Below are positions 41,021 through 50,467 of a DNA stretch of 64,000 bases, in pieces; position 1 is the first letter of the stretch, and every line of letters begins with the position of its first letter. The notes under the pieces were generated by a model, which did no database searches, was not told the origin of the DNA, and was given only the letters and a program-made list of their open reading frames with translations. Source of the stretch: Bacteroidia bacterium (GTDB taxonomy: Bacteria > Bacteroidota > Bacteroidia > Palsa-965); the NCBI GenBank assembly GCA_025454955.1, contig JALONL010000003.1, positions 62,001 through 126,000 on the forward strand. The letters are read 5' to 3'. The translations under genes were made by a program, and so were the position numbers.

Positions 41021-42442
41021 ATGCCTATAAACTTTGCGCCCGATAAAATCAAAGAACGCATTTGCTTTGAAAACCCCTGGTGGGAAACCAAAGAAATCGA
41101 CCCGCATTTTGCCCGTATGCAAAAGAGAGAGTATTTCCATCTCCTTCACCCGCTTGTAAGAGAGGAAAGGGTAAAGCGTGCCGTAGTGTTAATGGGGCCC
41201 AGACGTGTGGGAAAAACGGTTCTGCTCTTCCATGTCATTCAGAAACTTATAGATAGCGGAGTTAATCCCCGACATATTTGTTACCTCTCCATTGAAACAC
41301 CCTTGTTTATGGGAATCGGGCTTGAGGAACTTCTGCATTTATATTTTGATCTGAATAGCACGGACAAAAACACACCGGCCTACGTGTTTTTCGATGAGAT
41401 TCAATACCTGAAAGACTGGGAAATACACCTCAAGTCATTGGTTGATTCGTACCACACAATCAAATTTATAGTATCCGGATCTGCAGCCGCTGCACTTAAA
41501 CTCAAAAGCAATGAATCAGGCGCAGGACGTTTTACCGAATTTATCCTGCCCCCGCTTACTTTCTATGAGTTCCTGAAACTTACCGAATCGGCAGATCTGG
41601 TGAAAATGGTAGAAGCAGATAACGAAGAAGGTTTTGAGTACTACTCCCCAAATATAAAAGCCCTGAACAGGAGGTTTTTAAGCTACCTTAATTTTGGCGG
41701 ATACCCCGAAGTTTCATTGTCGGAGGTTATACAGTCTGATCCGGGCAGGTATATCCGAAATGATATTATTGATAAAGTTCTTTTGCGCGATCTGCCCAGT
41801 TTATACGGTATTCAGGATATTCAGGAACTGAATTCTCTTTTTACATACATCGCCTGGCATAGCGGCAGTGAAATTTCCCTGGATCAATTATCACAAAGCT
41901 CGGGAGTATCAAAAAATACCGTCAGGAAATATTTTACCTACCTGGAAGCTGCATTTCTCATAAAGATTATTCCCCGTATCGATCAGAGCGGGAAAAAATT
42001 CAACAGGTCTAATCTATTCAAGATATACCTTACCAATCCTTCGCTGCGCAGTGCGCTGTTTACTCCGGCATCAGAAAGCGATGATCTGTTTGGTCAATTA
42101 GTGGAGACCGCTATTTATTCACAGTGGAATCATACTCACTCGCAGCCTCTCTACTATGCACGTTGGAAGGGTGGCGAAATAGATATTGTGTCGCTCAACG
42201 AACGTCAGAAACCCTCGTGGTGCATTGAAATAAAATGGACAAACAGATTTTTTCAGAAACCCGGCGAGCTGAAAAGTCTTCACAGCTTTTGCAAGACACA
42301 TGAAATACGTTCGGCAGTGGTAACCACACTCGACACCACAGGCGTACATACTACTAAAGATGGAGTCACTTACGAATATTTGCCGGCCAGTTTGTACTGC
42401 TACACCGTAGGCAGGCAAATAATAGAGGGGAAACGATATTGA
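41021..42442 (+). CDS. AAA (AAA_14) ATPase with DUF4143 domain
   Basis: 473 residues. Walker A VLMGPRRVGKT (about 55-66) and Walker B YVFFDEIQYL (about 123), sensor SGSAAAALK, then DUF4143-type C-terminal part (about 250-470) with winged-helix-like SQSSGVSKNTVRKYFTYLEAAFLI and a PD-(D/E)XK-like tail GGEIDIVSL...CIEIKW (about 387-410). Proteins of this kind often act as stand-alone ATPases linked to mobile or regulatory functions; substrate unknown. The start at 41021 is preferred over an ATG-like codon 10 residues upstream. It has lower GC than its neighbours. Confidence 0.8.
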   Translation: MPINFAPDKIKERICFENPWWETKEIDPHFARMQKREYFHLLHPLVREERVKRAVVLMGPRRVGKTVLLFHVIQKLIDSGVNPRHICYLSIETPLFMGIGLEELLHLYFDLNSTDKNTPAYVFFDEIQYLKDWEIHLKSLVDSYHTIKFIVSGSAAAALKLKSNESGAGRFTEFILPPLTFYEFLKLTESADLVKMVEADNEEGFEYYSPNIKALNRRFLSYLNFGGYPEVSLSEVIQSDPGRYIRNDIIDKVLLRDLPSLYGIQDIQELNSLFTYIAWHSGSEISLDQLSQSSGVSKNTVRKYFTYLEAAFLIKIIPRIDQSGKKFNRSNLFKIYLTNPSLRSALFTPASESDDLFGQLVETAIYSQWNHTHSQPLYYARWKGGEIDIVSLNERQKPSWCIEIKWTNRFFQKPGELKSLHSFCKTHEIRSAVVTTLDTTGVHTTKDGVTYEYLPASLYCYTVGRQIIEGKRY

Positions 42443-42471
42443 CAGAAAAATAAATCAGTCATCGTTTCCCC
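42427..42471 (+). terminator. Hairpin at the end of the ATPase gene
   Basis: GGGGAAACGAT (42427-42437) and ATCGTTTCCCC (42461-42471) form an 11-bp perfect stem with a 23-nt loop that spans the stop codon. There is no strong T-run, so termination is only likely. Confidence 0.45.
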
Positions 42472-42482
42472 GCTGTTTAACT

Positions 42483-43232
42483 TTACTTCAGGCCATTTTT
42501 GCAGTAGTGCAGCATGGCCTGCTGCATGTAATCGGCCAGGCCGGGGGCAAAGCGGTTGAAGTAGGCGGCAAAACGTTCGTCGCTTACATACATTTCGGCA
42601 AGGCCGCGGTAGCCTTCTTCGCGTGCATCCCAGAACATGCAGGTGTGCCGGTAATGCTGCTCAATGAGCTTTTGCACATCTGCGCTTTCCACAGGCAGGT
42701 GCATGGATGCCCCAATGGCCTGCACAATGCTTTCGCCCTGCTGAAAAAGTGCCTGCAGCGATTCCCTGCTCATTTTGCGCAGCTTGTCTTCCGAGGCGGA
42801 AACAGTGTCTTCGCCCCATTTTTCAGCTGCTTCTTGTCGGTAGGCCTTTGCATTTGCGAAACCTTCATACAATTCTTCGTCGGTAAGCATGGTTTTTTGG
42901 TTTGTTAACGAATTGATGGTTTTGTGAATGGTAACCAGCAACTGCGCGTTTTGTACGGCACGAAGATGAAGCTGCCTGCGCTGTTCAAGCAACGAATTGA
43001 GAAGGTCGAAATCCGGATCATCAAGCAACCCGCCAATTTGTTGCAGCGAATAGCCAAGCTCGCGGTAAAACAATATTTGCTGGAGACGCAGCAACTCTTC
43101 GCGCCCATAAATCCGGTAGCGCGATTCGGTGCGCTGTGCCGGTTTCAGCAAACCAATTTCGTCGTAATGATGAAGTGTGCGCACACTCACACCCGATACC
43201 ACCGAAAGTTGTTTAACCGTGTACAGTTTCAT
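42483..43232 (-). CDS. MerR-family regulator with TipAS domain
   Basis: 249 residues. MerR DNA-binding N-terminus (MKLYTVKQLSVVSGVSVRTLHHYDEIGLLKPAQ, about 1-35, then YREELLRLQQILFYRELGYSL) and a C-terminal TipAS-type ligand domain (about 120-249, FANAKAYRQEAAEKWGEDTV, MFWDAREEGYRGLAEMYVSDERFAAYFNRFAPGL). TipA-type regulators respond to thiopeptide or other large hydrophobic molecules. Single gene; target unknown. Confidence 0.88.
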   Translation of the reverse strand: MKLYTVKQLSVVSGVSVRTLHHYDEIGLLKPAQRTESRYRIYGREELLRLQQILFYRELGYSLQQIGGLLDDPDFDLLNSLLEQRRQLHLRAVQNAQLLVTIHKTINSLTNQKTMLTDEELYEGFANAKAYRQEAAEKWGEDTVSASEDKLRKMSRESLQALFQQGESIVQAIGASMHLPVESADVQKLIEQHYRHTCMFWDAREEGYRGLAEMYVSDERFAAYFNRFAPGLADYMQQAMLHYCKNGLK

Positions 43233-43376
43233 TTCCGTTGTTTTTGATTACCGGTACAAATAAAGGCTGTCACGTAGCGTAAGAGTCAAGAGGTGTTTCT
43301 TCAGATTGGGGCTAAGTGTTTGTTTTTCAGTGAGAAAATAATTTCAGAGAGTGGTGCTGATTCTGTTCGGTCGGTC

Positions 43377-43946
43377 TTATTTACCATTCCAGGAGATATC
43401 GGGATAATATTCCTGAAAGAAATTCTTGAATTCATATTTTCTCACATTTGACAAAATCAAAACAACATGTTCGCCGTCCACATTGGCAAGAATTGACACC
43501 ATTTTTTTTCTTGATATAGGAAGAAAAAGGCTGCCCAACATTCCCAATATGAGTCCAAAAGACAAGGCGAGATAGCCGATACGGCCATCATTAAATGCTC
43601 TATCCATTATAAACATGAGGAGAATAAAAATGAGGACAGACAGACCACTCAATCGTGGAATTGAACGGTCTGACTGATATTGCCCCCATGTTATTTCAAC
43701 GATTTGCTCATCTCTGAGTATGAAATTTACATGATCGTTGAATGAGCCGATGATTTGGATTTGTAGTCCTTCTTCCCTTTTTATCAGTTTAAGCTCATTG
43801 GAAGATTCAACACCGTATTGTGAAATATAGAAAGGTGCTTTTTCAAGTGTGCCAGTAAGGGAATTGAATTGAGAATGTTTAATATATCCACCCAATTCTA
43901 CTTCAACCTCAGCAGGTGTAAATATTTTTTTATCCGGGGTTATCAT
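43377..43946 (-). CDS. AT-rich membrane protein of unknown function
   Basis: 189 residues. Soluble N-terminal domain (about 1-100), two membrane helices (about 103-120 and 124-145, LSVLIFILLMFIM and LALSFGLILGMLGSLFLPI), and a cytosolic tail. Base composition is clearly lower in GC than its neighbours, which points to transfer or relaxed constraint. No known family is recognised. Confidence 0.6.
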   Translation of the reverse strand: MITPDKKIFTPAEVEVELGGYIKHSQFNSLTGTLEKAPFYISQYGVESSNELKLIKREEGLQIQIIGSFNDHVNFILRDEQIVEITWGQYQSDRSIPRLSGLSVLIFILLMFIMDRAFNDGRIGYLALSFGLILGMLGSLFLPISRKKMVSILANVDGEHVVLILSNVRKYEFKNFFQEYYPDISWNGK

Positions 43947-44007
43947 GTTTGTGTCAATGAAAAAGAGCGGGAAACATTCCCGCTCAGCGAATATATAAAA
44001 ACATCAT

Positions 44008-45045
44008 TTACGCAATCGTCCACACATTCCTTCCACGTATTAACGCATCCAGATCGCCTTCGCCCTTCTCGGCAATAGCCTGTGCAATCTGCGCGGCAAG
44101 ATCGTCTTCGTAGCAATTGCGCTTTTCTTCGTAAAACACGCCGAAAGGCCGCGGCAAATGGCCTTCCTGCTTCGGATCATCAAAGAAACGTACCAGCAGG
44201 GTGGCTTTGCCGAGGTCGTTTTCATCGTGTATCCACAGCTCGTTTGCGCTGTAGTCGGCAAGGTTAACCACGCGCGGGGTGAAACCGTCGAGACGAATGC
44301 CCTTGTCGGCATTTTCGCCAAATACCAGCGGCTTGCCCTGTTCGAGGAAAACAGTTTCCATCTTCTTGCTGGCCTTTTCGGTAAATACTTCAAAAGCACC
44401 GTCGTTAAACACATTGCAGTTCTGGTAAATTTCCAGCAGCGATGTGCCCTTGTGCGCATTGGCCCGCGTAAGCATGGTGCGCAAATGCACCGGATCGCGG
44501 TCCATGGAACGCGCTATGAATGTGCCCGAAGCACCCAGACAAAGCGCCAGCGGATTAAACGGATGATCGAGCGAACCCATTGGCGTGGACTTGGTCACCT
44601 GCCCCACCGGCGAAGTGGGTGAATACTGCCCTTTGGTAAGTCCATAAATCTCGTTGTTAAACAACAGCACATTCACATCCAGATTACGGCGCAGCAAATG
44701 AATAAGGTGGTTGCCGCCAATGGAAAGCGAATCGCCGTCACCGGTAATAATCCATACACTCAGCTCGGGACGTGTGGCTTTGAGACCGCTGGCAACGGCC
44801 GTGGCGCGGCCGTGTATGCTGTGCATACCAAAGGTTTCCATGTAATACGGAAAACGCGATGAACAGCCGATGCCGGAAATAAACACAATTTCTTCGCGTT
44901 TCAATCCAAGCTCGGGCAGTACGGTTTGCACCTGCTTTAGTATCGAGTAATCGCCGCAACCAGGGCACCAGCGTACCTCCTGATCGGTCACAAGGTCTTT
45001 GGCGCTGAGTTTAGGCGTTTCGGGTGATTGTACTGTGGTTTCCAT
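44008..45045 (-). CDS. korB: 2-oxoacid:ferredoxin oxidoreductase, beta subunit
   Basis: ThDP-binding subunit of 2-oxoglutarate (or related 2-oxoacid):ferredoxin oxidoreductase; makes acyl-CoA with reduced ferredoxin. 345 residues: N-terminal [11 protein letters not shown] (Cys pair, Fe-S binding), ThDP motif [15 protein letters not shown] ending [21 protein letters not shown]. The form with both subunits separate and no ferredoxin subunit is typical of Bacteroidota. It follows korA with a 50-nt gap on the same strand. Confidence 0.92.
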   Translation of the reverse strand: METTVQSPETPKLSAKDLVTDQEVRWCPGCGDYSILKQVQTVLPELGLKREEIVFISGIGCSSRFPYYMETFGMHSIHGRATAVASGLKATRPELSVWIITGDGDSLSIGGNHLIHLLRRNLDVNVLLFNNEIYGLTKGQYSPTSPVGQVTKSTPMGSLDHPFNPLALCLGASGTFIARSMDRDPVHLRTMLTRANAHKGTSLLEIYQNCNVFNDGAFEVFTEKASKKMETVFLEQGKPLVFGENADKGIRLDGFTPRVVNLADYSANELWIHDENDLGKATLLVRFFDDPKQEGHLPRPFGVFYEEKRNCYEDDLAAQIAQAIAEKGEGDLDALIRGRNVWTIA

Positions 45046-45095
45046 TTGTATAGGACGCGCCGTTCTTATCGGCGAGCGGGAATAATTTCACTGAA

Positions 45096-46949
45096 TTATT
45101 TATTGAAAAGTGCTTTCACAGCCTCGCTAAGTTCCGTGGTGGTAAAAGGCACTCCTTTAATTTTGTTGAGCGCAACCGCATCCACCATAAACTGTTCGCG
45201 GATGAGTTTCACAAGCTGGCCGTTGTTTATTTCGGGCACCAGCACGTAATCGTAACGTTTAACCAGTTCACCAAGGTTTTTGGGGAAAGGATAGAGGTAA
45301 CGTACATGTGCATGTGCCGCGTCAATGCCCTCGCTGCGAAGTTCGATCAACGCCGTTTTTATCGAGCCGTAGGTGGAACCCCAGCCCAGTACCAGCACCT
45401 TGCCTTTTTCGGGGCCGCTGTCGAGTTGCTGTTCGGGTATGTAATCGGCAATGCGGGCAATGCGTTCGGCACGGATTTTTACCATGTACTCATGGTTCTC
45501 CGGGTCGTACGAAATATTGCCGGTGTCTTTTTCCTTCTCCAGCCCGCCCACGCGGTGTTCGAGACCTTTGGTGCCGGGTATGGCCCACTGGCGCACTAAT
45601 TTTTCGTCGCGTTTGTAGGGAAGAAATTTTTCGCCGGGTTGCAGGTCGTTTTTGGCAAAGCGTACCTGAATGGGTTTGAGGTCGCTGGCCTGCGGAAATT
45701 TCCACGGTTCGGAGCCATTGGCAATGTAACCGTCGCTGAGCAGGAACACAGGTGTCATGTGTTCAATGGCAATGCGTGTGGCTTCAAAAGCCACGTCGAA
45801 ACAGTCCGACGGGGTGGACGAAGCAATAACCGGCACAGGACATTCGCCGTTGCGGCCGTAGAGTGCCTGAAGCAAATCGGCCTGTTCGGTTTTGGTGGGA
45901 AGGCCGGTGCTGGGGCCGCCGCGCTGCACATTCACAATAACCAGCGGCAGTTCGAGCATCGTAGCCAGACCAATGGCCTCGGTTTTAAGCGCAATACCCG
46001 GGCCCGACGAAGCCGTTACCCCAAGATTGCCACCAAACGAAGCACCAATGGCGGCTGTAATACCCGCAATCTCGTCCTCGGCCTGATAGGTTTTTACACC
46101 AAAGTTTTTGTGCTTTGATAATTCATGCAAAATATCCGAGGCAGGTGTAATGGGATAGGTGCCGTAAAACAGCGTAAGCCCGCTCTTTTTCGCCGCCGCA
46201 ATAAGCCCCAGCGCAATGCCCTGATTGCCGGTAATGCTGCGGTAGGTGCCGGGCGTAAGCGTAGCCGCCTTTACCTCGTAGCGGGTCATGGGCTGCTCAA
46301 TGGTATCGCCGTAATGATAGCCGGCCATGAGCACTTTGGTGTTGGCCTCTACCAGTTCGGGACGCTTGCGGAATTGTTCGCGAAGGAAATCGTTTATCGA
46401 GTCGAGCGATCGGTTGTACATCCAGCACACAAAACCGAGCACGAACATGTTTTTCGAGCGGTCGGTTTCTTTGGTGCCCATGCCCGAACCGGTTAGCGCG
46501 GTGCGGGTAAGTTTGGTTACATCTATTTCAATTACCCGGTAGCGGTCGAGCGAATTGTCGTGCAGCGGATTTACCCCATCCGGGTATTTGGCCAATTTGA
46601 GGTTTTTGGGGTCGAAACCATCGGTATTTACAATAATGGTTCCGCCCTGACGGAGTTGGCGCAGGTTGGCCTTGAGTGCCGCGGCATTCATTACCACCAG
46701 CACATCGCAGGCATCGCCGGGCGAGTGAATGGCCACGCTGCCAAAATGCACCTGAAAGCCCGATACGCCTGCCAGTGTACCCTGCGGGGCACGAATTTCG
46801 GCCGGGAAGTTGGGAAAAGTACTGATGTCGTTTCCGTAAAGGGCCGCAGCAGTGGTAAACTGCGAGCCGGTAAGTTGTATGCCATCGCCGGAATCGCCGG
46901 CAAAGAGAATTACAACGCTCTGTTTTTGTTCCTGAGTGGTAGATGCCAT
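45096..46949 (-). CDS. korA: 2-oxoacid:ferredoxin oxidoreductase, alpha subunit (gamma-alpha fusion)
   Basis: 617 residues. The N-terminal gamma domain (about 1-205; opening VVILFAGDSGDGIQLTG) is fused to the alpha domain (about 230-617; GNQGIALGLIAAAKKSG, YPITPASDILHELSKH, YQAEDEIAGITAAIGASFGG). Works with KorB. This fusion is the standard arrangement of the family in this phylum. It is 127 nt downstream of the NifU gene on the same strand, with a terminator between them. Confidence 0.92.
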   Translation of the reverse strand: MASTTQEQKQSVVILFAGDSGDGIQLTGSQFTTAAALYGNDISTFPNFPAEIRAPQGTLAGVSGFQVHFGSVAIHSPGDACDVLVVMNAAALKANLRQLRQGGTIIVNTDGFDPKNLKLAKYPDGVNPLHDNSLDRYRVIEIDVTKLTRTALTGSGMGTKETDRSKNMFVLGFVCWMYNRSLDSINDFLREQFRKRPELVEANTKVLMAGYHYGDTIEQPMTRYEVKAATLTPGTYRSITGNQGIALGLIAAAKKSGLTLFYGTYPITPASDILHELSKHKNFGVKTYQAEDEIAGITAAIGASFGGNLGVTASSGPGIALKTEAIGLATMLELPLVIVNVQRGGPSTGLPTKTEQADLLQALYGRNGECPVPVIASSTPSDCFDVAFEATRIAIEHMTPVFLLSDGYIANGSEPWKFPQASDLKPIQVRFAKNDLQPGEKFLPYKRDEKLVRQWAIPGTKGLEHRVGGLEKEKDTGNISYDPENHEYMVKIRAERIARIADYIPEQQLDSGPEKGKVLVLGWGSTYGSIKTALIELRSEGIDAAHAHVRYLYPFPKNLGELVKRYDYVLVPEINNGQLVKLIREQFMVDAVALNKIKGVPFTTTELSEAVKALFNK

Positions 46950-46971
46950 TTTACAATAGCTATAACAACTG

Positions 46972-47008
46972 AAAAAAGGTTTCTCCCTCGGTGGAAGAAA
47001 CCTTTTTT
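46972..47008 (-). terminator. Terminator of the Nfu-Mrp unit
   Basis: AAAAAAGGTTTC (46972-46983) pairs with GAAACCTTTTTT (46997-47008) over 12 bp; reading on the minus strand the stem ends in a run of T. It separates korA from the Nfu gene. Confidence 0.8.
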
Positions 47009-47076
47009 GCTGTTTTTGTCTTCATTGTTGATGTGCCGGTGGTTCCGGGCATAGTATTTACGGAGCAGCCAAAGGT

Positions 47077-47349
47077 TTAGTTCTTGGCGGCGGCGGTATT
47101 CAGGTTTATGGCTTCCACGGCTTTCACCTCGGGTGCGGCGCGGCGCACGGCTTCTTCAATACCGGCTTTAAATGTCATCATGTTCATGGAACATGAGCGG
47201 CAGGCTCCTTCGAGTTCGAGCCGCACGATATTGTCGTCGGTTACTTCCACCAGACGGACATCTCCGCCATCGGTTTGGAGGAACGGGCGCAGTTGCTGAA
47301 GCGCATCTTCAATTCGGGCCACAAGTTCGGCAGGCTGCGTGAGAGACAT
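47077..47349 (-). CDS. NifU C-terminal-domain Fe-S carrier
   Basis: 90 residues: IEDALQQLRPFLQTDGGDVRLVEVTDD and EGACRSCSMNMMTFKAGIEEAV, the Nfu domain with its CxxC pair (Cys-Arg-Ser-Cys) that binds a [4Fe-4S] cluster and hands it to target enzymes. The start at 47349 (MSLTQPAE) is used; an upstream in-frame ATG would add 8 residues. It lies 36 nt after the Mrp gene and just upstream of korA, whose enzyme needs [4Fe-4S] clusters. Confidence 0.88.
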   Translation of the reverse strand: MSLTQPAELVARIEDALQQLRPFLQTDGGDVRLVEVTDDNIVRLELEGACRSCSMNMMTFKAGIEEAVRRAAPEVKAVEAINLNTAAAKN

Positions 47350-47385
47350 GGTGATTATTTTATAATGGTGCAAAATTACTAAAAA

Positions 47386-48471
47386 TCAGCTTACCACGGC
47401 TGTGGTACCGGCGTTTGCATTGACCATAGCCACCTGCCGGGCCACATTTCCGGCCAGTTCGAGAAAGGCAATGGCCTGCGGGGTGTTTTGCTGCAGCACG
47501 GCGGGGCGGCCCACATCGCCGGCTTCGCAAATGCTTTGTACCAGCGGAATCTGCCCCAGCAGCGGCACACCCATTTTTTCGGCCAAAGCCACCGCACCGC
47601 CCTTGCCGAAAATGTAGTATTTGTTTTCGGGCAATTCGGCAGGAGTAAACCAGGCCATGTTTTCTACAATGCCCAGCACCGGCACATTTACCGTGGGCAT
47701 ACGGAACATGGCAATGCCTTTCTGCGCATCGGCCAAAGCCACATTTTGCGGCGTGCTTACCACAATGGCTCCGGTAAGCGGAACGGCACTCACCAATGAA
47801 AGATGAATATCGCCTGTGCCGGGAGGTAAATCTACAATGAGGTAATCAAGCTCGCCCCAGTCGGCATCGTTTAACAACTGGTTCAGCGCTTTGGTGGCCA
47901 TCGGCCCGCGCCACGCCACTGCCTGGTTTACATCGGTAAAAAAGCCGATCGAGAGAATTTTCACGCCGTAGCTTTCTACCGGCACCATAAGCTGGCGGCC
48001 GTTTACATTGATGAGCTTGGGCTGCTCGTGCATCACATCAAACATAATGTGTGCCGAGGGGCCGTAAATATCGGCATCCACCAGCCCCACTTTTGCGCCC
48101 TGCAGGGCCAGGCCGGCCGCAAGGTTGGAGGCAATGGTTGATTTGCCCACACCGCCCTTGCCCGACGAAACCGCAATAATATTGCGCACCCCCGGAAGCA
48201 CCGGCCCGTTGCGCTGGCTGCTGGTGTTGGCAGTCATGGTTACTTTTACGGTTGCTTCCTTGCTTACATAATACTTCACCGCATTTTCGCAGGCACGCTG
48301 TATCATGTCTTTCATGGGGCAGGCGGGTGTGGTGAGTACCACGGTAAAAGAAACATCGTTTCCGTTTACCTCCACATCGCGCACCATGCCCAGGGTAACT
48401 ATATCTTTTTTCAGATCGGGATCGTCCACGTTGCGGAGCGCATCAATGATCTGTTCTTTGGTAATGGCCAT
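47386..48471 (-). CDS. Mrp/NBP35-type Fe-S cluster ATPase
   Basis: 361 residues. N-terminal MIP18-like (DUF59) domain (about 1-90; MAITKEQIIDALRNVDDP, LTTPACPMKDMI) and the Mrp P-loop ATPase domain (SSGKGGVGKSTIASNLAAGLA, about 105; VDADIYGPSAHIMF). The CxxC pair before the IFGKGG motif in many Mrp proteins is absent here (ELPENKYYIFGKGG); this matches the form usual in Bacteroidota. Start at 48471 as MAITKE. With the Nfu gene it is probably a two-gene Fe-S unit. Confidence 0.92.
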   Translation of the reverse strand: MAITKEQIIDALRNVDDPDLKKDIVTLGMVRDVEVNGNDVSFTVVLTTPACPMKDMIQRACENAVKYYVSKEATVKVTMTANTSSQRNGPVLPGVRNIIAVSSGKGGVGKSTIASNLAAGLALQGAKVGLVDADIYGPSAHIMFDVMHEQPKLINVNGRQLMVPVESYGVKILSIGFFTDVNQAVAWRGPMATKALNQLLNDADWGELDYLIVDLPPGTGDIHLSLVSAVPLTGAIVVSTPQNVALADAQKGIAMFRMPTVNVPVLGIVENMAWFTPAELPENKYYIFGKGGAVALAEKMGVPLLGQIPLVQSICEAGDVGRPAVLQQNTPQAIAFLELAGNVARQVAMVNANAGTTAVVS

Positions 48472-48549
48472 AAATTGAATTTTGTACAAAAATACGCAGC
48501 CCTGCCCGATCAATGGCCCTAAGTGGAACGAATATTGCACCACAGGACG

Positions 48550-48557
48550 TATCTTTA
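48550..48557 (+). promoter_or_regulatory. -7 element TATCTTTA
   Basis: TATCTTTA, 23 nt before the ATG of the gene at 48581. Confidence 0.4.
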
Positions 48558-48580
48558 ATCCTGATACCTGTCAGTAAATA

Positions 48581-49057
48581 ATGATTATGCGCGTCCTGTT
48601 TTTTGTATTAATCAATTTCGTGCTGCTCTTTCCCGCGCAGGCACTGGCTCAGAAGCAATACACAATCCATCTCAGTTTCGATAAAATTTACCTCGACGGC
48701 GATTCAATAGTTTTTCGCACCCCAAAAAATTTAACCCTGCGCACTTCCGGCCGTAGCGATACAATTGAAGTGACCAAACTCCGCAATACACCCATAGCCT
48801 TTGTGGCCGATGTGCGTAAAATAATGCGGGGCAAGCAGGCGGTGACACAAATCGGGTATGCGTTTTTCAAAAAGATAAACGGCCGCTGGCAACTCATCCG
48901 TCATTTCGGGTACACCGATCGTTACAGTTTGCTGGAACCGCCTCCGGGTTTTGCCCAGAAATCGGCCAAACTGAAGCCGCGCGAGGAATACCATTGCGAG
49001 TATGGTTTGCCCATTCAGTTTGCGGCGTGGTTTCGTATGGATGTGTATTGGTCGTAA
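48581..49057 (+). CDS. Exported protein of unknown function
   Basis: 158 residues with a signal peptide (about 1-23, ending ALA). Beta-rich mature part (YTIHLSFDKIYLDGDSIVFRTPKNLTLRTSGRSDTIEV, WQLIRHFGYTDRY). It has no recognised domain and ends with MDVYWS. The stop codon is 9 nt before the hydrolase gene, which may be cotranscribed. Confidence 0.6.
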   Translation: MIMRVLFFVLINFVLLFPAQALAQKQYTIHLSFDKIYLDGDSIVFRTPKNLTLRTSGRSDTIEVTKLRNTPIAFVADVRKIMRGKQAVTQIGYAFFKKINGRWQLIRHFGYTDRYSLLEPPPGFAQKSAKLKPREEYHCEYGLPIQFAAWFRMDVYWS

Positions 49058-49062
49058 ATTTG
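49055..49062 (+). promoter_or_regulatory. -7 element TAAATTTG of the hydrolase gene
   Basis: Perfect TAnnTTTG match overlapping the preceding stop codon and ending 4 nt before the ATG at 49067. Confidence 0.45.
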
Positions 49063-49066
49063 CGCC

Positions 49067-49903
49067 ATGTCCAACACCATGCTTGCCTTTTACCGGGCCT
49101 GGATTCAGTTTCTCTTCTTCATAGCTCCCGAAAAAGCCTCGTGGCGTGTGCTCATGCTGTTTGCCACACCACGTGTACGCAAATCGCGCGAGCGTGAAAC
49201 CGAAGCACTGGCGCTTGCCCGCGCCGAAGATGTGGACATAAACGGCAAACGCATACGCATGTACACCTGGGGCAGCGGCACGCCCACCGTGTTGCTTATG
49301 CACGGCTGGGAAGGCCGGGCCGGAAACATGGGCGGCATTGCCACTGCGCTTCAGGGCAAAGGTTATACCTGCATGGCTTTCGATGCGCCCGCTCACGGCG
49401 ACAGCGACGGAAAGCGTTCCACGCTGTTTGCCTACTCGGAAGTAATGGCCGGAATGCTTGCACGTTTTCCGCAGATTACCGCTGTTATTTCTCACTCCTT
49501 CGGCAGTGCTGCCTCCATTTACACGCTGGCCCGGCATCCGCATCAGGTGGCCAGACTTGCTATGCTGAGCACGCCCGACAGGCTGCTTGATGCGTTTAAC
49601 GAGTTTTACGCACTGCTCAAAATAAAACCCCGGCAGCAGGAACGCGTGTACCGCGTGTTCGAAAAACACTTCCACTACAAAGCCGGCGATTTGCAGGTAA
49701 GCCGCGATGCCGCACGCACCAATGTAACGCAGGCCATATTGCTGCACGACCGCAACGATTCGCAAATTCCGTTCAGCAATGCCGAAAAGGTAAAAGCCGC
49801 CTGGCCCGCACTCAAACTTATTCCTTTACAGGACGTGGGGCACTACCGTATGATCTGGAACGAGGAAGTGATAGAGCAGGTAATGCACGAACTCGCGCTT
49901 TAG
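49067..49903 (+). CDS. Alpha/beta hydrolase
   Basis: 278 residues. Oxyanion strand LLMHGWEGRAGNMGG, GDS loop APAHGDSDGKRS, nucleophile motif ISHSFGSAAS (Ser at about 143) and the final His in LQDVGHYRMIWNEEV. The residue two before the nucleophile is Ser, not the usual Gly (S-H-S-F-G), which is uncommon. The ester, amide or thioester substrate is unknown. It may be transcribed from its own TAAATTTG element. Confidence 0.88.
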   Translation: MSNTMLAFYRAWIQFLFFIAPEKASWRVLMLFATPRVRKSRERETEALALARAEDVDINGKRIRMYTWGSGTPTVLLMHGWEGRAGNMGGIATALQGKGYTCMAFDAPAHGDSDGKRSTLFAYSEVMAGMLARFPQITAVISHSFGSAASIYTLARHPHQVARLAMLSTPDRLLDAFNEFYALLKIKPRQQERVYRVFEKHFHYKAGDLQVSRDAARTNVTQAILLHDRNDSQIPFSNAEKVKAAWPALKLIPLQDVGHYRMIWNEEVIEQVMHELAL

Positions 49904-49907
49904 CCGC

Positions 49908-50465
49908 TTACTTTTTGCGCATCCACGCCGGTTTCTTTGCCGCCACACGTTTAAATACCGGGCAGTTTTCGGTATGCGCTCCGGGCAGGTAGCCGGTGCT
50001 CATCAAAAATTCATTCACTATTTCCCCTCCGGTAAAACGGAATGTTTTTTTGAAAATCTTCACCCATTCTTCTTTGGTTTTCGGGTGATGAAAGTCGATC
50101 CATGCCTTGAAAGAACCATGTTCTTTCTGCAATTGTAAAATCACACCGGCATTGTGTATGGCTGCATCAATCTTGAGCCGGTTGCGGATAATGCCCGCAT
50201 CGTTCAATAAACGCTGCCGGTCTTTTTCGCCATATTTTGCAATGCGGGTCACATTGAAATTGTGATAGGCCCGGGCAAAATTTTCTTTCTTATTGAGAAT
50301 GGTTGTCCACGACAAACCGGCCTGATTGATTTCAAGAATCAGCCGCCCGAAAAGCGCATCGTCGTCGGGAAGCGGAAAGCCATATTCGTGGTTATGATAA
50401 TGAAGGTGCGGATTGCCAGAATTTTTATCGAGCGATTGTACAAAATCGCAGTAGGTAGTAGCCAT
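49908..50465 (-). CDS. DNA-3-methyladenine glycosylase I
   Basis: 185 residues of the Tag family (HhH-GPD-like, zinc-containing): YHNHEYGFPLPDDDALFGRLILEINQAGLSWTTILNKKENF and the helix-turn-helix core. Removes 3-methyladenine from DNA. It is 2 nt from the alkyltransferase-like gene in a shared minus-strand unit, so the two form an alkylation-repair pair. Confidence 0.88.
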   Translation of the reverse strand: MATTYCDFVQSLDKNSGNPHLHYHNHEYGFPLPDDDALFGRLILEINQAGLSWTTILNKKENFARAYHNFNVTRIAKYGEKDRQRLLNDAGIIRNRLKIDAAIHNAGVILQLQKEHGSFKAWIDFHHPKTKEEWVKIFKKTFRFTGGEIVNEFLMSTGYLPGAHTENCPVFKRVAAKKPAWMRKK

Positions 50466-50467
50466 AC

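Noticed and set aside
47386..48471. Inactive Mrp because the CxxC pair is absent
   Set aside because: This form is usual in Bacteroidota, so it is a family trait rather than decay.
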